From the NCBI RefSeq assembly GCF_900105765.1, contig NZ_FNTX01000002.1, positions 372,001 to 436,000 of the forward strand: a stretch of DNA of 64,000 nucleotides, given 5' to 3'. The position numbers and the translations under genes were made by a program. The stretch is from Ruania alba. GTDB taxonomy: Bacteria > Actinomycetota > Actinomycetes > Actinomycetales > Beutenbergiaceae. The notes beneath the pieces are model-generated. The model was not told the DNA's origin and searched no databases. It was given only the letters and a program-made list of their open reading frames with translations. Positions 36,395 through 44,891 of the stretch are shown one piece after another (position 1 is the stretch's first letter; the number at the start of each line of letters is the position of its first letter).

Positions 36395-38379
36395 CACCAC
36401 ACCACCGGCAGCCAGACCGACATCTCCGACGGTCCGCGGTTGCTCCATGCGTAGTAGGGCACCAGCCGCACACGCGCCCGGCGCAGGGGGCCGTCGTCGA
36501 GGTCGCCGTACAGGCTCTCGGTGGCGGGCGGGAGCACGGCGACCTCGGTCTCCAGCGCCGTCACCTGCTCGGCGCCGATCGCCATCTGCACGGGGCTGAA
36601 CTGGGCGTCCCGCGGCAGGGCCACCTGCTCAAGCCGGACGCCGTCGGGCAGCTCATGACTCTCCACGCAGTACACGACCGGTCCACGCTGCACGGCCACC
36701 TGATTGGTGATCTCCTCGGCGAGCCGGTGCCCGCGCACGATCCGCACCGGCATCGGCAGATCGAGGGTGATCACGTCACCGACCTGCCACTCCCGCTCGA
36801 TCCGGGTGTAGCTGGAGGGTTCGCTCACCTCGAGGGGTGTCCCGTTGACGGCGGCCCTCGCCCCGCGCGCCCAGCCGGGGATCCGTAGGTGGACCGGCAG
36901 GACGCCGGTGGCTTCGGTGACTGTGTAGGAGATCGCACCGTCCCACGGGTACTGCGAGCTCTCCTCGAGCACGAGATGGGCGCCGTCGGACTGCCCGTGC
37001 ACCCGGGAGCCTCCGTACTGGTGCACATAGAGCCCGTCCGGGCCGACCGAGGCGATCCGCTCGTGCATCTCGGAGAGCGTGCGGGCGATGTTCGGCGGGC
37101 AACAGAAGCAGCTGAGGTAGTGCTGGCGCAGGCGCTCGTCCGAGGGCGGCGGCTCCGGCGTCGGACGCAGGGCCGTATCCCCGGACCGGCGCAGCGGGTA
37201 GGGCAGGTCACGCACCTGCCGCAACGGGTTGGTGTAGAAGTAACTGTCGCCGTCCAGGCCGATGCTGGCGAGCAGGGCGTTGTAGGCGATGGTCTCGATC
37301 ACGTCGGCGTAGCGCGCGTCGGGCCGCAGGGCCAGCATCCGTTCGGACCAGAAGATCATGCCGATGTGCGCGCACGACTCGTTGTGCGCCGTCGTGTTCG
37401 GCAGCTGGTACGCCCGGCCGTAGGCCTGGTGCACCCGGCTGATCTCCTTCTGCCAGGGGTAACCGTCCGGGGAGGCGCCGTCGTAGAGGGCGCCGCAACC
37501 ACCGGTGAGGTACAGCTTGGTGTCGACCACGTCTCGCCAGAGTCGGTCGAGCACGGCGTGCAGTTCGTCGTCACCGGTCTCGGCGACCAGGTCGCTCAGG
37601 CCGGCATAGAGGTAGTTGGCGCGCACGGCGTGCCCGGTCACGACGGTCTGCTCCCGGACCGGGATCCGGTCCTGGTTGTCGTCGCCCCCTTCGGTGAACT
37701 CGTCGCGCACCCGCAGGAACGCCTCACCGAGGCGCAGGTACCGCTCGTTGCCGGTGGCGCGGTAGAGGTCGATCACGGCCATGTAGTGCGACGGGCAGAT
37801 CGCCGATTTCGCCAGTTCGGTGGGCTTGTCGGTGGCCAGCATCTCCAGGAACCCGGCGGCTTTCTCCGCCACGTCCAGGAGGATGTGCGAGCCCGTGACC
37901 GCGTGGTGGCGGACGGCCACGGTGATGAGGTGGCCGAGGTTGTAGGTCTCGAAGTTGAACCGGTCGGCGAGCGGCCGGACCTGGAGCTCCTGTCGCTCGG
38001 CGATGGCGGTCGGGGTGTGCAGGTAGCCGTCCTCGCGCTGCACCGAGGCGATCAGGCGGCCGAGCTCGGCGATCCGTTCGGCGAGCTCGTCGTCCCACTC
38101 CAGTTCGAGCTGCACGACGGCGGACTCGAGCCACTTGTAGGTGTCGCCATCCATGAACGGTGGGCCCTGGTGCTCCCCCTCCGCCACCCCTGCGGCGATC
38201 TGGAAGTTGCGCAGTCCTGGGCTGATCGCCGGGTCGCGCAGCATGTCCCACATCGTCGGGACGGTCACCTCGCGGGTCCGGCGCGCGACGTCGGCCCAGA
38301 AGCCGCTGTGCCAGCGGGCACCGTCTGCCCCGAGCGGAGTCCAGGGCGCATGCGCGCGGGTCTGGGGTGTGGCCGTCAT
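36394..38379 (-). CDS. GH127-family glycosidase
   Basis: A 661-aa protein of the beta-L-arabinofuranosidase family: an (alpha/alpha)6 barrel and C-terminal beta domains, cytoplasmic (no signal peptide). Zinc/catalytic Cys residues are present: E334-x-C336 and C426-C427 in CFCCPPN, equivalent by my alignment to E338, C340, C417 and C418 of HypBA1. The position matching the acid/base E322 is Q318 (HQAYGRAY). GH127 members release arabinofuranose or, in rhamnogalacturonan-II degradation, aceric acid. It heads the operon with the RLP and kinase; an AAAGGAC site precedes ATG 38379. Confidence 0.87.
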   Translation of the reverse strand: MTATPQTRAHAPWTPLGADGARWHSGFWADVARRTREVTVPTMWDMLRDPAISPGLRNFQIAAGVAEGEHQGPPFMDGDTYKWLESAVVQLELEWDDELAERIAELGRLIASVQREDGYLHTPTAIAERQELQVRPLADRFNFETYNLGHLITVAVRHHAVTGSHILLDVAEKAAGFLEMLATDKPTELAKSAICPSHYMAVIDLYRATGNERYLRLGEAFLRVRDEFTEGGDDNQDRIPVREQTVVTGHAVRANYLYAGLSDLVAETGDDELHAVLDRLWRDVVDTKLYLTGGCGALYDGASPDGYPWQKEISRVHQAYGRAYQLPNTTAHNESCAHIGMIFWSERMLALRPDARYADVIETIAYNALLASIGLDGDSYFYTNPLRQVRDLPYPLRRSGDTALRPTPEPPPSDERLRQHYLSCFCCPPNIARTLSEMHERIASVGPDGLYVHQYGGSRVHGQSDGAHLVLEESSQYPWDGAISYTVTEATGVLPVHLRIPGWARGARAAVNGTPLEVSEPSSYTRIEREWQVGDVITLDLPMPVRIVRGHRLAEEITNQVAVQRGPVVYCVESHELPDGVRLEQVALPRDAQFSPVQMAIGAEQVTALETEVAVLPPATESLYGDLDDGPLRRARVRLVPYYAWSNRGPSEMSVWLPVVW

Positions 38380-38453
38380 TGGCTGTCCTTTCGCGTCATC
38401 ACTGGTTGCGACTCTGCGAACAGGCTAGCCTGAGGGTGCAACTTCTCGCAATT

Positions 38454-38472
38454 ATGAATGATTATGCACTGT
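38454..38472. promoter_or_regulatory. 19-bp regulatory motif, copy 1
   Basis: ATGAATGATTATGCACTGT lies in the 142-bp region between the divergent GH127 operon and racemase-GH operon. It matches the motif at 52374-52392 in 16 of 19 positions and stands out by its AT content. Probably an operator for a regulator outside the window. Confidence 0.5.
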
Positions 38473-38521
38473 GAGGTGGTTGCCCTCGCCCCACCACCGA
38501 CTCAAGGGAGAAGATCGGACC

Positions 38522-39190
38522 ATGACCTCCACACCTACCGCGCCCCGCGTCGCGTTCCTGCACACCGGCGCCGTCGTCATCCCGCCCGTGATGGAACTGG
38601 TCGGCGAGCAACTGCCCGACCTGAGCACAGTCAACTACCTCGATGACCGGATCGTTGCCGATCTCGCCGATGAATCCCGCCAGGACTCGGTCCCGGACCG
38701 GTTGGCCGACCTGGCCGCCGCCGCCAAGGCCGCCGGTGCCGACGTGGTCATGTTCACCTGCTCCTCGATCTCGCACCTGGCCGCGTCGACCGCGGAGAAG
38801 GCCGGGATCCCGGTGCTGCGGATCGACGAAGCGATGGCCGACGAGGCCGTCTCCGGTGGCGGGCGGGTGAGCGTGCTCGCCACGCTTCCGACCACGCTGA
38901 ACCCCACCCTTGCGCTGCTGCGTGAGCGCGCCGGGCTCGCTGGCACCGAGCCCGAGCTGACCAGCGAGGTGGTCCCGGGCGCGTTCGAGGCCGTCGCAGG
39001 CGGGGATCGCGCCACCCACGACCGGCTGGTGGCGGAAGCGATCGAGCGTCACGCGCCGTCCAGCGACGTGGTGGTGCTCGCGCAGGCCTCGATGGCCTCT
39101 GCCGCCGAGGCGGCGCAGGTCACCGTGCCGGTGCTGACGAGCCTGCGGCCGGGGATCTCACGGCTGGCCGAGCGGGTGCAGGCGGGCTGA
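38522..39190 (+). CDS. Asp/Glu racemase superfamily protein
   Basis: A 222-aa protein with the two-domain racemase fold: FLHTGAV near the N-terminus, the first catalytic Cys region MFTCSSISH (about residue 80) and the second half LAQASMASAAEAAQV. The second Cys expected in true racemases is absent (Ala/Gln in its place), so a two-base racemisation is unlikely; maleate isomerase-, decarboxylase- or lyase-type chemistry is more plausible. It is coupled to the following glycosidase gene (two bases between stop and ATG). A remnant of a second copy of this gene is at 44052-44141. Confidence 0.75.
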   Translation: MTSTPTAPRVAFLHTGAVVIPPVMELVGEQLPDLSTVNYLDDRIVADLADESRQDSVPDRLADLAAAAKAAGADVVMFTCSSISHLAASTAEKAGIPVLRIDEAMADEAVSGGGRVSVLATLPTTLNPTLALLRERAGLAGTEPELTSEVVPGAFEAVAGGDRATHDRLVAEAIERHAPSSDVVVLAQASMASAAEAAQVTVPVLTSLRPGISRLAERVQAG

Positions 39191-39192
39191 GC

Positions 39193-41358
39193 ATGAGCGA
39201 CATCCCACTCGTCCCCTACGTCATCGACCACCACCAGCGCGAGCGCTCCGGCGCCGACCTCTCCTTCCTGCTGGATGCCCCGGCAGGCCAGGAGGGTTTC
39301 ATCCGCGTGTGCGATGGGCACCTCGTCCGCCCCGACGGCGAGCGCCTGCGCATCTGGGGGGTGAACCTCACCGGCTGGACCAGCGGTTCCGCGCTCCTGC
39401 CGCCGAAGGATGAAGCCCCCGTCTGGGCGGACACTCTGGCCCGGTTCGGCATCAACTGCGTGCGCTTCCACTTCCTGGACCTGCCCCAGCGGCCCGAGAC
39501 TGACACCCGGCCCAGCGGGTTGATCGACCCCGGGCCCGATCACACCCAGTCCTTCGACCCGGAGCAGCTGGACCGGCTCGACTTCTTCGTCGCCGAACTC
39601 AAGCAGCGCGGGATCTACACCAACCTCAACCTCAACGTCGGCCGCACCTACAAGGGCGGCGACCACGTGCCCGACGGTGAGGCGGTGCGGATCTGGAAGG
39701 GGATGACCTTCATTGGCGAGCGCCTGATCGAGCTGCAGAAGACCTACGCGCGCGACCTGCTCACCCACCACAACCCCTACACCGGCAACGAGTACGCGCA
39801 CGAGCCCGCGGTCGCGATCGTGGAGATCGTGAACGAGAACTCCCTGTACGAGTTCTGGATGCGCAACTGGCTCCGGGGCGAACGGACCACCGACAGCCCG
39901 GACATCCAGCTCGACTTCCCGCCGTTCTACGCCCGCCAGCTCGATGCGATGTATCAGGGGTGGCTGGCCGAGAACCGCACCGAGGCGCAACTGGCCGAGC
40001 TGCGCGTGCTCGCCGGGGTCGCGGCGGGCGAAGCGATCCCGCGGTTGCGCGCAGAGCAGTTCGCCGAGGCGCCGGCACCGCTGTTCCACGCCGAGGGCGA
40101 GTTCTACGGTGCCGTCGAGCGTGACTTCTTCCTGGACTTCAAGCACTACCTCACCGAGGACCTCGGCGTCGAGTCGGTGATCGTCGGCTGTGCCGATCAC
40201 ACCTACTGGATCCCGAACCAACCGATCATCGCCGGCACCTCCGAGCTCGATGTGGTGGACGGCCACGTGTACTGGCAGCACCCGGCGATCTGGGGTGCCC
40301 GGAACACGCCGATGGTCGATGACCCGCTGGACTCCACCATCGTCAAGCTCAGCCGCTCCCCGGTGGCCGGCAAGCCGTTCACGGTGAGCGAGGTCAATCA
40401 CCCGAACCCGAACTCCTCCGCGGCCGAGATGATCCCGATCCTCGCCGCCTACGCCGCCTTCCAGGACTGGGACGGCATCTTCTTCTACACCTTCGAACCG
40501 AAGCTGCAGGGTCAGTACCAGCCCCATGTGGCCGACCATTTCGACATCACGCTCGATCCGGTGAAGATGATCCAGATGGCGGCCGGGGCGCTGATCTTCT
40601 CCCGGGCCGACGTGCAGCCCGCGCGGGAGACCGTCAGCCGTTCCTACTCGGCCGAACAGGTGCTGGAGAGCATGCGGCTGCCGGAATCGGCCCGCCCCTA
40701 CTTCACGCCGGGATTCCCGGTCTCGACGGCGTTGCGGCACGGGCTCCGGATCTCCTCCCTCGACGGCGAGCCCACCGCCGACCACGGCCCGGAGCAACCA
40801 GGCCCCTACCTCGCCGACACCGGCGAGCTCGGCTGGTACGTCAAGGACGAACGCGGCGGCCTGGTGACGATCGACACCGACCGCACCCAGGCGCTGGTCG
40901 GGCACGTGAAGGCCCACGGGCGCACCACCACCCACCTGAGCGCCGACATCGCCAACGACTTCTGCGCGATCACCCTCAGCGCGCTGGATGATCAGCCGAT
41001 CCCACGCAGCGAGCGACTGCTTCTCACGGTGTGCTCCCGCATCGAGAACACCGGCACCCAGTGGAACGCCCGCCGCACACTCTGGGAGACCTGGGGCGAG
41101 AGCCCGACGCTGATCGAACCCGTGACGGGCTGGCTGGTGCTGACCGACCTGCAGGGTCCGATCGACATCCAGGTCACACCGCTCGACGGCTCGGACCGGC
41201 CGATCGGCGAACCGCTGCACGCCCGCCGGCTGGAGATCGGGTGGGAGATACCGCTCGGCGATCCCGCCACCACCCAGTACCTGCTGCACCCGGTGCGCTC
41301 GGCCGAGCAGGCCAAGCGTCTCGCCGAGGGCGGGCAGTTGTGGGAGTTCTTCGGCTGA
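39193..41358 (+). CDS. Clan-A glycoside hydrolase of unassigned family
   Basis: A 721-aa cytoplasmic protein with a TIM-barrel glycosidase in residues ~40-480 and a beta-sandwich C-terminus. The start LRIWGVNLTGW, the acid/base region EIVNENSLY with E215 and a later VSEVNHPNPN with E400 give the two Glu residues expected for a retaining clan-A enzyme. I cannot place it in a numbered GH family. Position between a racemase-like gene and GH95 in a pectic-sugar locus suggests an oligosaccharide substrate imported by an ABC transporter. Confidence 0.75.
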   Translation: MSDIPLVPYVIDHHQRERSGADLSFLLDAPAGQEGFIRVCDGHLVRPDGERLRIWGVNLTGWTSGSALLPPKDEAPVWADTLARFGINCVRFHFLDLPQRPETDTRPSGLIDPGPDHTQSFDPEQLDRLDFFVAELKQRGIYTNLNLNVGRTYKGGDHVPDGEAVRIWKGMTFIGERLIELQKTYARDLLTHHNPYTGNEYAHEPAVAIVEIVNENSLYEFWMRNWLRGERTTDSPDIQLDFPPFYARQLDAMYQGWLAENRTEAQLAELRVLAGVAAGEAIPRLRAEQFAEAPAPLFHAEGEFYGAVERDFFLDFKHYLTEDLGVESVIVGCADHTYWIPNQPIIAGTSELDVVDGHVYWQHPAIWGARNTPMVDDPLDSTIVKLSRSPVAGKPFTVSEVNHPNPNSSAAEMIPILAAYAAFQDWDGIFFYTFEPKLQGQYQPHVADHFDITLDPVKMIQMAAGALIFSRADVQPARETVSRSYSAEQVLESMRLPESARPYFTPGFPVSTALRHGLRISSLDGEPTADHGPEQPGPYLADTGELGWYVKDERGGLVTIDTDRTQALVGHVKAHGRTTTHLSADIANDFCAITLSALDDQPIPRSERLLLTVCSRIENTGTQWNARRTLWETWGESPTLIEPVTGWLVLTDLQGPIDIQVTPLDGSDRPIGEPLHARRLEIGWEIPLGDPATTQYLLHPVRSAEQAKRLAEGGQLWEFFG

Positions 41359-41426
41359 CAAGCCCACCACACCTACCGTCCGACCCGGCAAGGCCCCGCT
41401 CCTCCTCCCAGAAAGTCGACCTCACC

Positions 41427-43868
41427 GTGAGCACCACCAACGATGGCCACACGCTCTGGTACACCACCCCTGCCCGCGCCTGGCAGGAGACCTTGCTGCT
41501 CGGCAACGGACGCCTCGGCGCCAGCGTGTGGGGCGGCGTGGAACACGAGGTGATCGACCTCAACGAGGACACCCTCTGGACCGGCGAGCCCGGGTACGAG
41601 CCCAATCCGAAGGCACCGGCCGCTCTACCCGAGGTGCGCCGCCTGCTGCTCACCGGAGAGTACGCCCGGGCACAGGAGCTCGCCGCCGACTCACTCGGCG
41701 GGATCGGTGGCACCGGGATGTACATGCCGCTGGGCCGGCTCACACTCGACCTTCCCTTCGGTGAGGTGAGCGGCTATCGCCGCCAGCTCGATCTGAATAC
41801 GGCGACGGCGCAGGTCACCTTCACCCATGAGGGCGTCACCTACCGCCGGGAGGTCTTCGCGTCGCACCCGGCCGGTGCGCTGGTCGTGCGGCTGAGTGCT
41901 GATCGCCCGGGGATGGTCTCGCTCCGGGCGTCGCTGTCCAGCCAGCTGCGGCACGAGACCGGCACTGTGACTGGCAACGTGTCCAGCGCAACGGCGGGCG
42001 CTGCCGTCGGCTCCGTCGTCGGCGCCACGAGCACAGTGGTTCGCATGCACGGCCGGGCCCCGATGCGGTCCTACAACTACTCCGGGCAGACCCGCGAACC
42101 CGAGTACGACAACGGACCCCAGCCCCGGGGCATGCGGTGGGAGGCCAGGCTCGCCGCCGTCGCCGAGGGCGGCACGCTCAGCGCAGACGGCACGGACGTC
42201 GTGATCGCTGAGGGATGCGACGCGGTGACCCTCGTCGTGGCCGCGCGCACGAGCTACAACGGCCCCGGCGCGAGCCCGAGCCGAGCCGGCCAGGACGAGA
42301 AGGTGCTGGTCGCCGGGGACGTGCGGAACGCCGTCGGGCAGGACTACGAGACCCTGCGCCGCGCGCACGTGCGCGATCATGCCGAACTCTTCGGCCGGGT
42401 CCACCTGGATCTGGGGCGGTCCGCGGCCGAGGCACTGCCGACCGATGAGCGGGTGGCGGCGTATGTGGCCGGTAGCGGCGCAGACCCAGGACTGGCCGCG
42501 CTGTACTACCAGTTCGGGCGGTACATCCTCATCGCCACCTCCCGGCCAGGCAGCCAGCCGGCGAACCTGCAGGGTGTGTGGAATCCGTCGATCAACCCGG
42601 CGTGGGGGTCGAACTGGACGATCAACTGCAACGCGCAGATCAACTACTGGCCGGTGGAGGTGGCGAACCTGGCCGAGTGCCACGAACCGCTGCTGGAGCT
42701 GACGCGGGAGCTGAGTGAGAACGGGGCGCAAGTGGCGAGCGACCATTACTCCGCCCGGGGCTGGGTCTCGCACCAGGGCACCGACATCTGGCGCTACGCC
42801 CAACCGGTGGGCAGCAATCCCCAGTGGTCGAACTTCGTGGCCAGCAACGCGTGGCTGTGCCAGCACCTGTGGGAGCACTACGCGTTCTCGGGTGATCTCG
42901 ACGAGTTGCGCAGGTTTTGGCCGGTCATCCGCGATGCGGCCGCGTTCCACCTGGACATGCTGGTGGCGGAGCCCGAGCGTGGGTGGCTGGTGACGGCACC
43001 GGACATCAACTTCGAGAACATCTGGGTGGCACCGGACGGGTCGACCGGGTCGCTGGCGATGGGGACGACGCCGACCACGCAGATGGTGCGCGAGCTGTTC
43101 ACGAACGTTCTCGCGGCCGCCGACGCGCTCGGCGAGTCACCCGAGCTGGCCGAGGAGATCGAGGCAGCCCTGCCGCGGCTGGCGCCGATGCAGATCAGCC
43201 CCACCACCGGTCAGCTGCAGGAGTACCTGCAGGACTGGGGGCGGCAGATGAAGGCGGAGGTGCTCTCCAGCTGGGGCGCGGTGTGCAGCGCGCAGATCCA
43301 CCCGCGCCGCACGCCCGGGCTGGCGGCCGCGCTGCGCCGGATCTTCGACACCGAGCGCTGGTGGGAGGAGAAGGAGGATCCGCTCAAGGGGCCGTGCCTG
43401 GGCAGCTGGGAGGGCGGGTTCCAGTCGATGACCTACGCCCGGCTCGGCGACGGGGATGCGGCACTGCGGGTGTTCGATCTGCACCTGCAGAAGGCCGTGC
43501 AGCCCAACCTCGGCTCGAAGTTCATCGGGCACGCACCGAACAACCCGATGTTCCAGATCGACGGCAACCTCGGCCAGACCAGCGCCGTAAACGAGATGCT
43601 GCTGCAGTCTCACGTGCATGAGGGCGGGGTGTACGAGCTCAATCTGCTGCCGGCACTACCGGGCCAGTGGGCCGACGGCGAGGTGCGCGGCCTGCGTGGG
43701 CGCGGCGGGTTCGAGGTCGACCTGCGCTGGCGCGGCGGCGCCCTCGAGTCGGCCACGGTCCGGTCGGTCACGGGCACGACGACCCGGGTGCGCTACGGCG
43801 AGCGCACCCAGGACGTGACCCTGGCCCCGGGCGAGCAGATCGAGCTCGACGGCGGTCTTATGGTGTGA
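41427..43868 (+). CDS. GH95-family alpha-L-fucosidase/galactosidase
   Basis: An 813-aa enzyme with the GH95 order. The N-terminal beta domain begins TTPARAWQETLLLGNGRLGA and holds LNEDTLWTG. The (alpha/alpha)6 barrel holds NCNAQINYWP (about residues 399-408, the Asn pair of AfcA), LQEYLQDW with the putative acid E598, and IDGNLGQTSAV with the Asp. It inverts alpha-1,2-fucosyl or alpha-L-galactosyl linkages; L-galactose occurs in rhamnogalacturonan-II. The GTG at 41427 is taken as start. No signal peptide is seen. Its stop lies inside a long palindrome. Confidence 0.9.
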   Translation: MSTTNDGHTLWYTTPARAWQETLLLGNGRLGASVWGGVEHEVIDLNEDTLWTGEPGYEPNPKAPAALPEVRRLLLTGEYARAQELAADSLGGIGGTGMYMPLGRLTLDLPFGEVSGYRRQLDLNTATAQVTFTHEGVTYRREVFASHPAGALVVRLSADRPGMVSLRASLSSQLRHETGTVTGNVSSATAGAAVGSVVGATSTVVRMHGRAPMRSYNYSGQTREPEYDNGPQPRGMRWEARLAAVAEGGTLSADGTDVVIAEGCDAVTLVVAARTSYNGPGASPSRAGQDEKVLVAGDVRNAVGQDYETLRRAHVRDHAELFGRVHLDLGRSAAEALPTDERVAAYVAGSGADPGLAALYYQFGRYILIATSRPGSQPANLQGVWNPSINPAWGSNWTINCNAQINYWPVEVANLAECHEPLLELTRELSENGAQVASDHYSARGWVSHQGTDIWRYAQPVGSNPQWSNFVASNAWLCQHLWEHYAFSGDLDELRRFWPVIRDAAAFHLDMLVAEPERGWLVTAPDINFENIWVAPDGSTGSLAMGTTPTTQMVRELFTNVLAAADALGESPELAEEIEAALPRLAPMQISPTTGQLQEYLQDWGRQMKAEVLSSWGAVCSAQIHPRRTPGLAAALRRIFDTERWWEEKEDPLKGPCLGSWEGGFQSMTYARLGDGDAALRVFDLHLQKAVQPNLGSKFIGHAPNNPMFQIDGNLGQTSAVNEMLLQSHVHEGGVYELNLLPALPGQWADGEVRGLRGRGGFEVDLRWRGGALESATVRSVTGTTTRVRYGERTQDVTLAPGEQIELDGGLMV

Positions 43869-43901
43869 TTCCGACGTACCAGGTGCGTCAGAATCACACC
43901 A
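43861..43901. terminator. Long palindrome, family C copy 1
   Basis: Arms of 20 nt (43861-43880 and 43882-43901) pair with two mismatches around one base; the GH95 stop codon lies in the left arm. Almost the same sequence recurs at 44892-44936. Confidence 0.7.
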
Positions 43902-43961
43902 CAGTCAGTCGCGTCAGTGCTCCCAGAGGGTGGCCAGCGGCAGCGCCCAGAGCTTCCGTTC

Positions 43962-44040
43962 TGCGGATTCGCCAGGTTGTCATTGCGGATTCGCCAGGGT
44001 TCTGTTGCGGATTCGCCAGGCACTCGTCGCGGATTCGCCG
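43962..44040. repeat. Four 22-bp direct repeats
   Basis: TGCGGATTCGCCAGG recurs at 43962, 43984 and 44006, with a shorter variant (CGCGGATTCGCC) at 44028, exactly 22 bases apart. The remaining seven bases of each unit vary. It lies in non-coding sequence between GH95 and the racemase remnant. Two helical turns of spacing would put repeated protein sites on one DNA face. Confidence 0.8.
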
Positions 44041-44051
44041 CCCATCGAGCG

Positions 44052-44141
44052 GCCGCCGACGCCGCCCAGGTCACGGTGCCGGTATTGACCAGCCTGCGCC
44101 CGGGAATCATCTGCCTGGCGGTGCGGGTGCTGGCGAGTTGA
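44052..44141 (+). pseudogene. Remnant: 3' end of a racemase-family gene
   Basis: The last ~29 codons of a gene very like the one at 38522-39190: ADAAQVTVPVLTSLRPGI..LAVRV against AEAAQVTVPVLTSLRPGI..LAERV in the intact copy, with a stop in the same place. Nothing upstream resembles the rest of the gene. It is a leftover of a duplication and deletion. Confidence 0.75.
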
Positions 44142-44151
44142 CGCGCGCGGG

Positions 44152-44718
44152 TCAACCGATCACGCCGCTCGCGCCGAGCCAGGAGCCGACCGCGAACGTG
44201 GCCGCCAGGGCGAGCCCGCCACCGACGACCACTCGCACGGCCGCCCGCCCGGCCTTGGCCCGACCGATCCACGCTCCCACGGCACCGGTGATCGCCAGTG
44301 CCACCAGCACCGCCACGAATGTCACCGGCACCCGCATCGCCGGGGGCGGCAGCAGGATCGCCAGCATCGGCAGCACCGAACCGGCCAGGAACGCCAACGC
44401 CGAGGCGAGCGCCGCGTGCCACGGGCTGACCACCTCGTCGGCCTCGGCGCCGAGGGCCTTCTGGGAGTCGGTCTGGCTGGACACGGACACGTACTCTCCG
44501 AGCGCCATCGAGATCGCACCGCCGAGCACCGCGGCCAGGCCGGCCACCAGGATCGGACCGGTCGAGTTGGTCACTCCGGCGACGCCGACCACCACGGCCG
44601 CCACCGACACGATCCCGTCGTTGGCGCCGAGCACCCCGGCACGCAGCCAGTTGAGCCTGCTGGCGAGATCCTCACGGGTCTCACCGAGGCCATTCGCACT
44701 GATCGTCATGACCGCCAT
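44152..44718 (-). CDS. VIT1/CCC1-family metal transporter lacking the cytosolic domain
   Basis: A 188-aa protein with five membrane helices. The VIT signatures are present: LRAGVLGANDGIVSVAAVVVG near the start and ALGEYVSVSSQTDS after the second helix. The family exports iron or manganese from the cytosol. The usual ~45-residue cytosolic metal-binding helix pair between helices 2 and 3 is missing; the chain goes straight to SPWHAALASALAF. Two DtxR/IdeR-like boxes lie upstream. It is unrelated to the neighbouring sugar genes. Confidence 0.83.
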   Translation of the reverse strand: MAVMTISANGLGETREDLASRLNWLRAGVLGANDGIVSVAAVVVGVAGVTNSTGPILVAGLAAVLGGAISMALGEYVSVSSQTDSQKALGAEADEVVSPWHAALASALAFLAGSVLPMLAILLPPPAMRVPVTFVAVLVALAITGAVGAWIGRAKAGRAAVRVVVGGGLALAATFAVGSWLGASGVIG

Positions 44719-44786
44719 GTAACCCCATCTGAGGGCGTCGCGCCAGCAAGGAAAGACTGCCCTAATCGGCGTAATACTGCGGAAAA

Positions 44787-44825
44787 GTAGGTGTGCCTCG
44801 CCTCATGTAGGCATGCCTACCCTGT
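44787..44825. promoter_or_regulatory. Tandem DtxR/IdeR-like metal boxes
   Basis: Two 19-bp sites, GTAGGTGTGCCTCGCCTCA (44787-44805) and GTAGGCATGCCTACCCTGT (44807-44825), fit the pattern TAGG-N4-C-CT-N2-CCT of DtxR-family operators. The second contains a perfect 14-bp palindrome. They lie 70-110 bases upstream of the VIT start. Metal-dependent control of metal efflux is the natural reading. Confidence 0.55.
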
Positions 44826-44891
44826 GCTGAGTGAGTCCGCGGGGACCGGTCTCGGGCGGCGCTATCCCGACTCTCTCTGCGCCACTGCACC

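Noticed and set aside
38522-39190. Functional aspartate or glutamate racemase
   Set aside because: Only one of the two catalytic Cys residues is present and the context is sugar catabolism.
43962-44040. Regular direct repeats considered as a CRISPR array
   Set aside because: The constant part is only 15 bp and the variable part 7 bp, far below CRISPR repeat and spacer lengths, and no cas gene is present.
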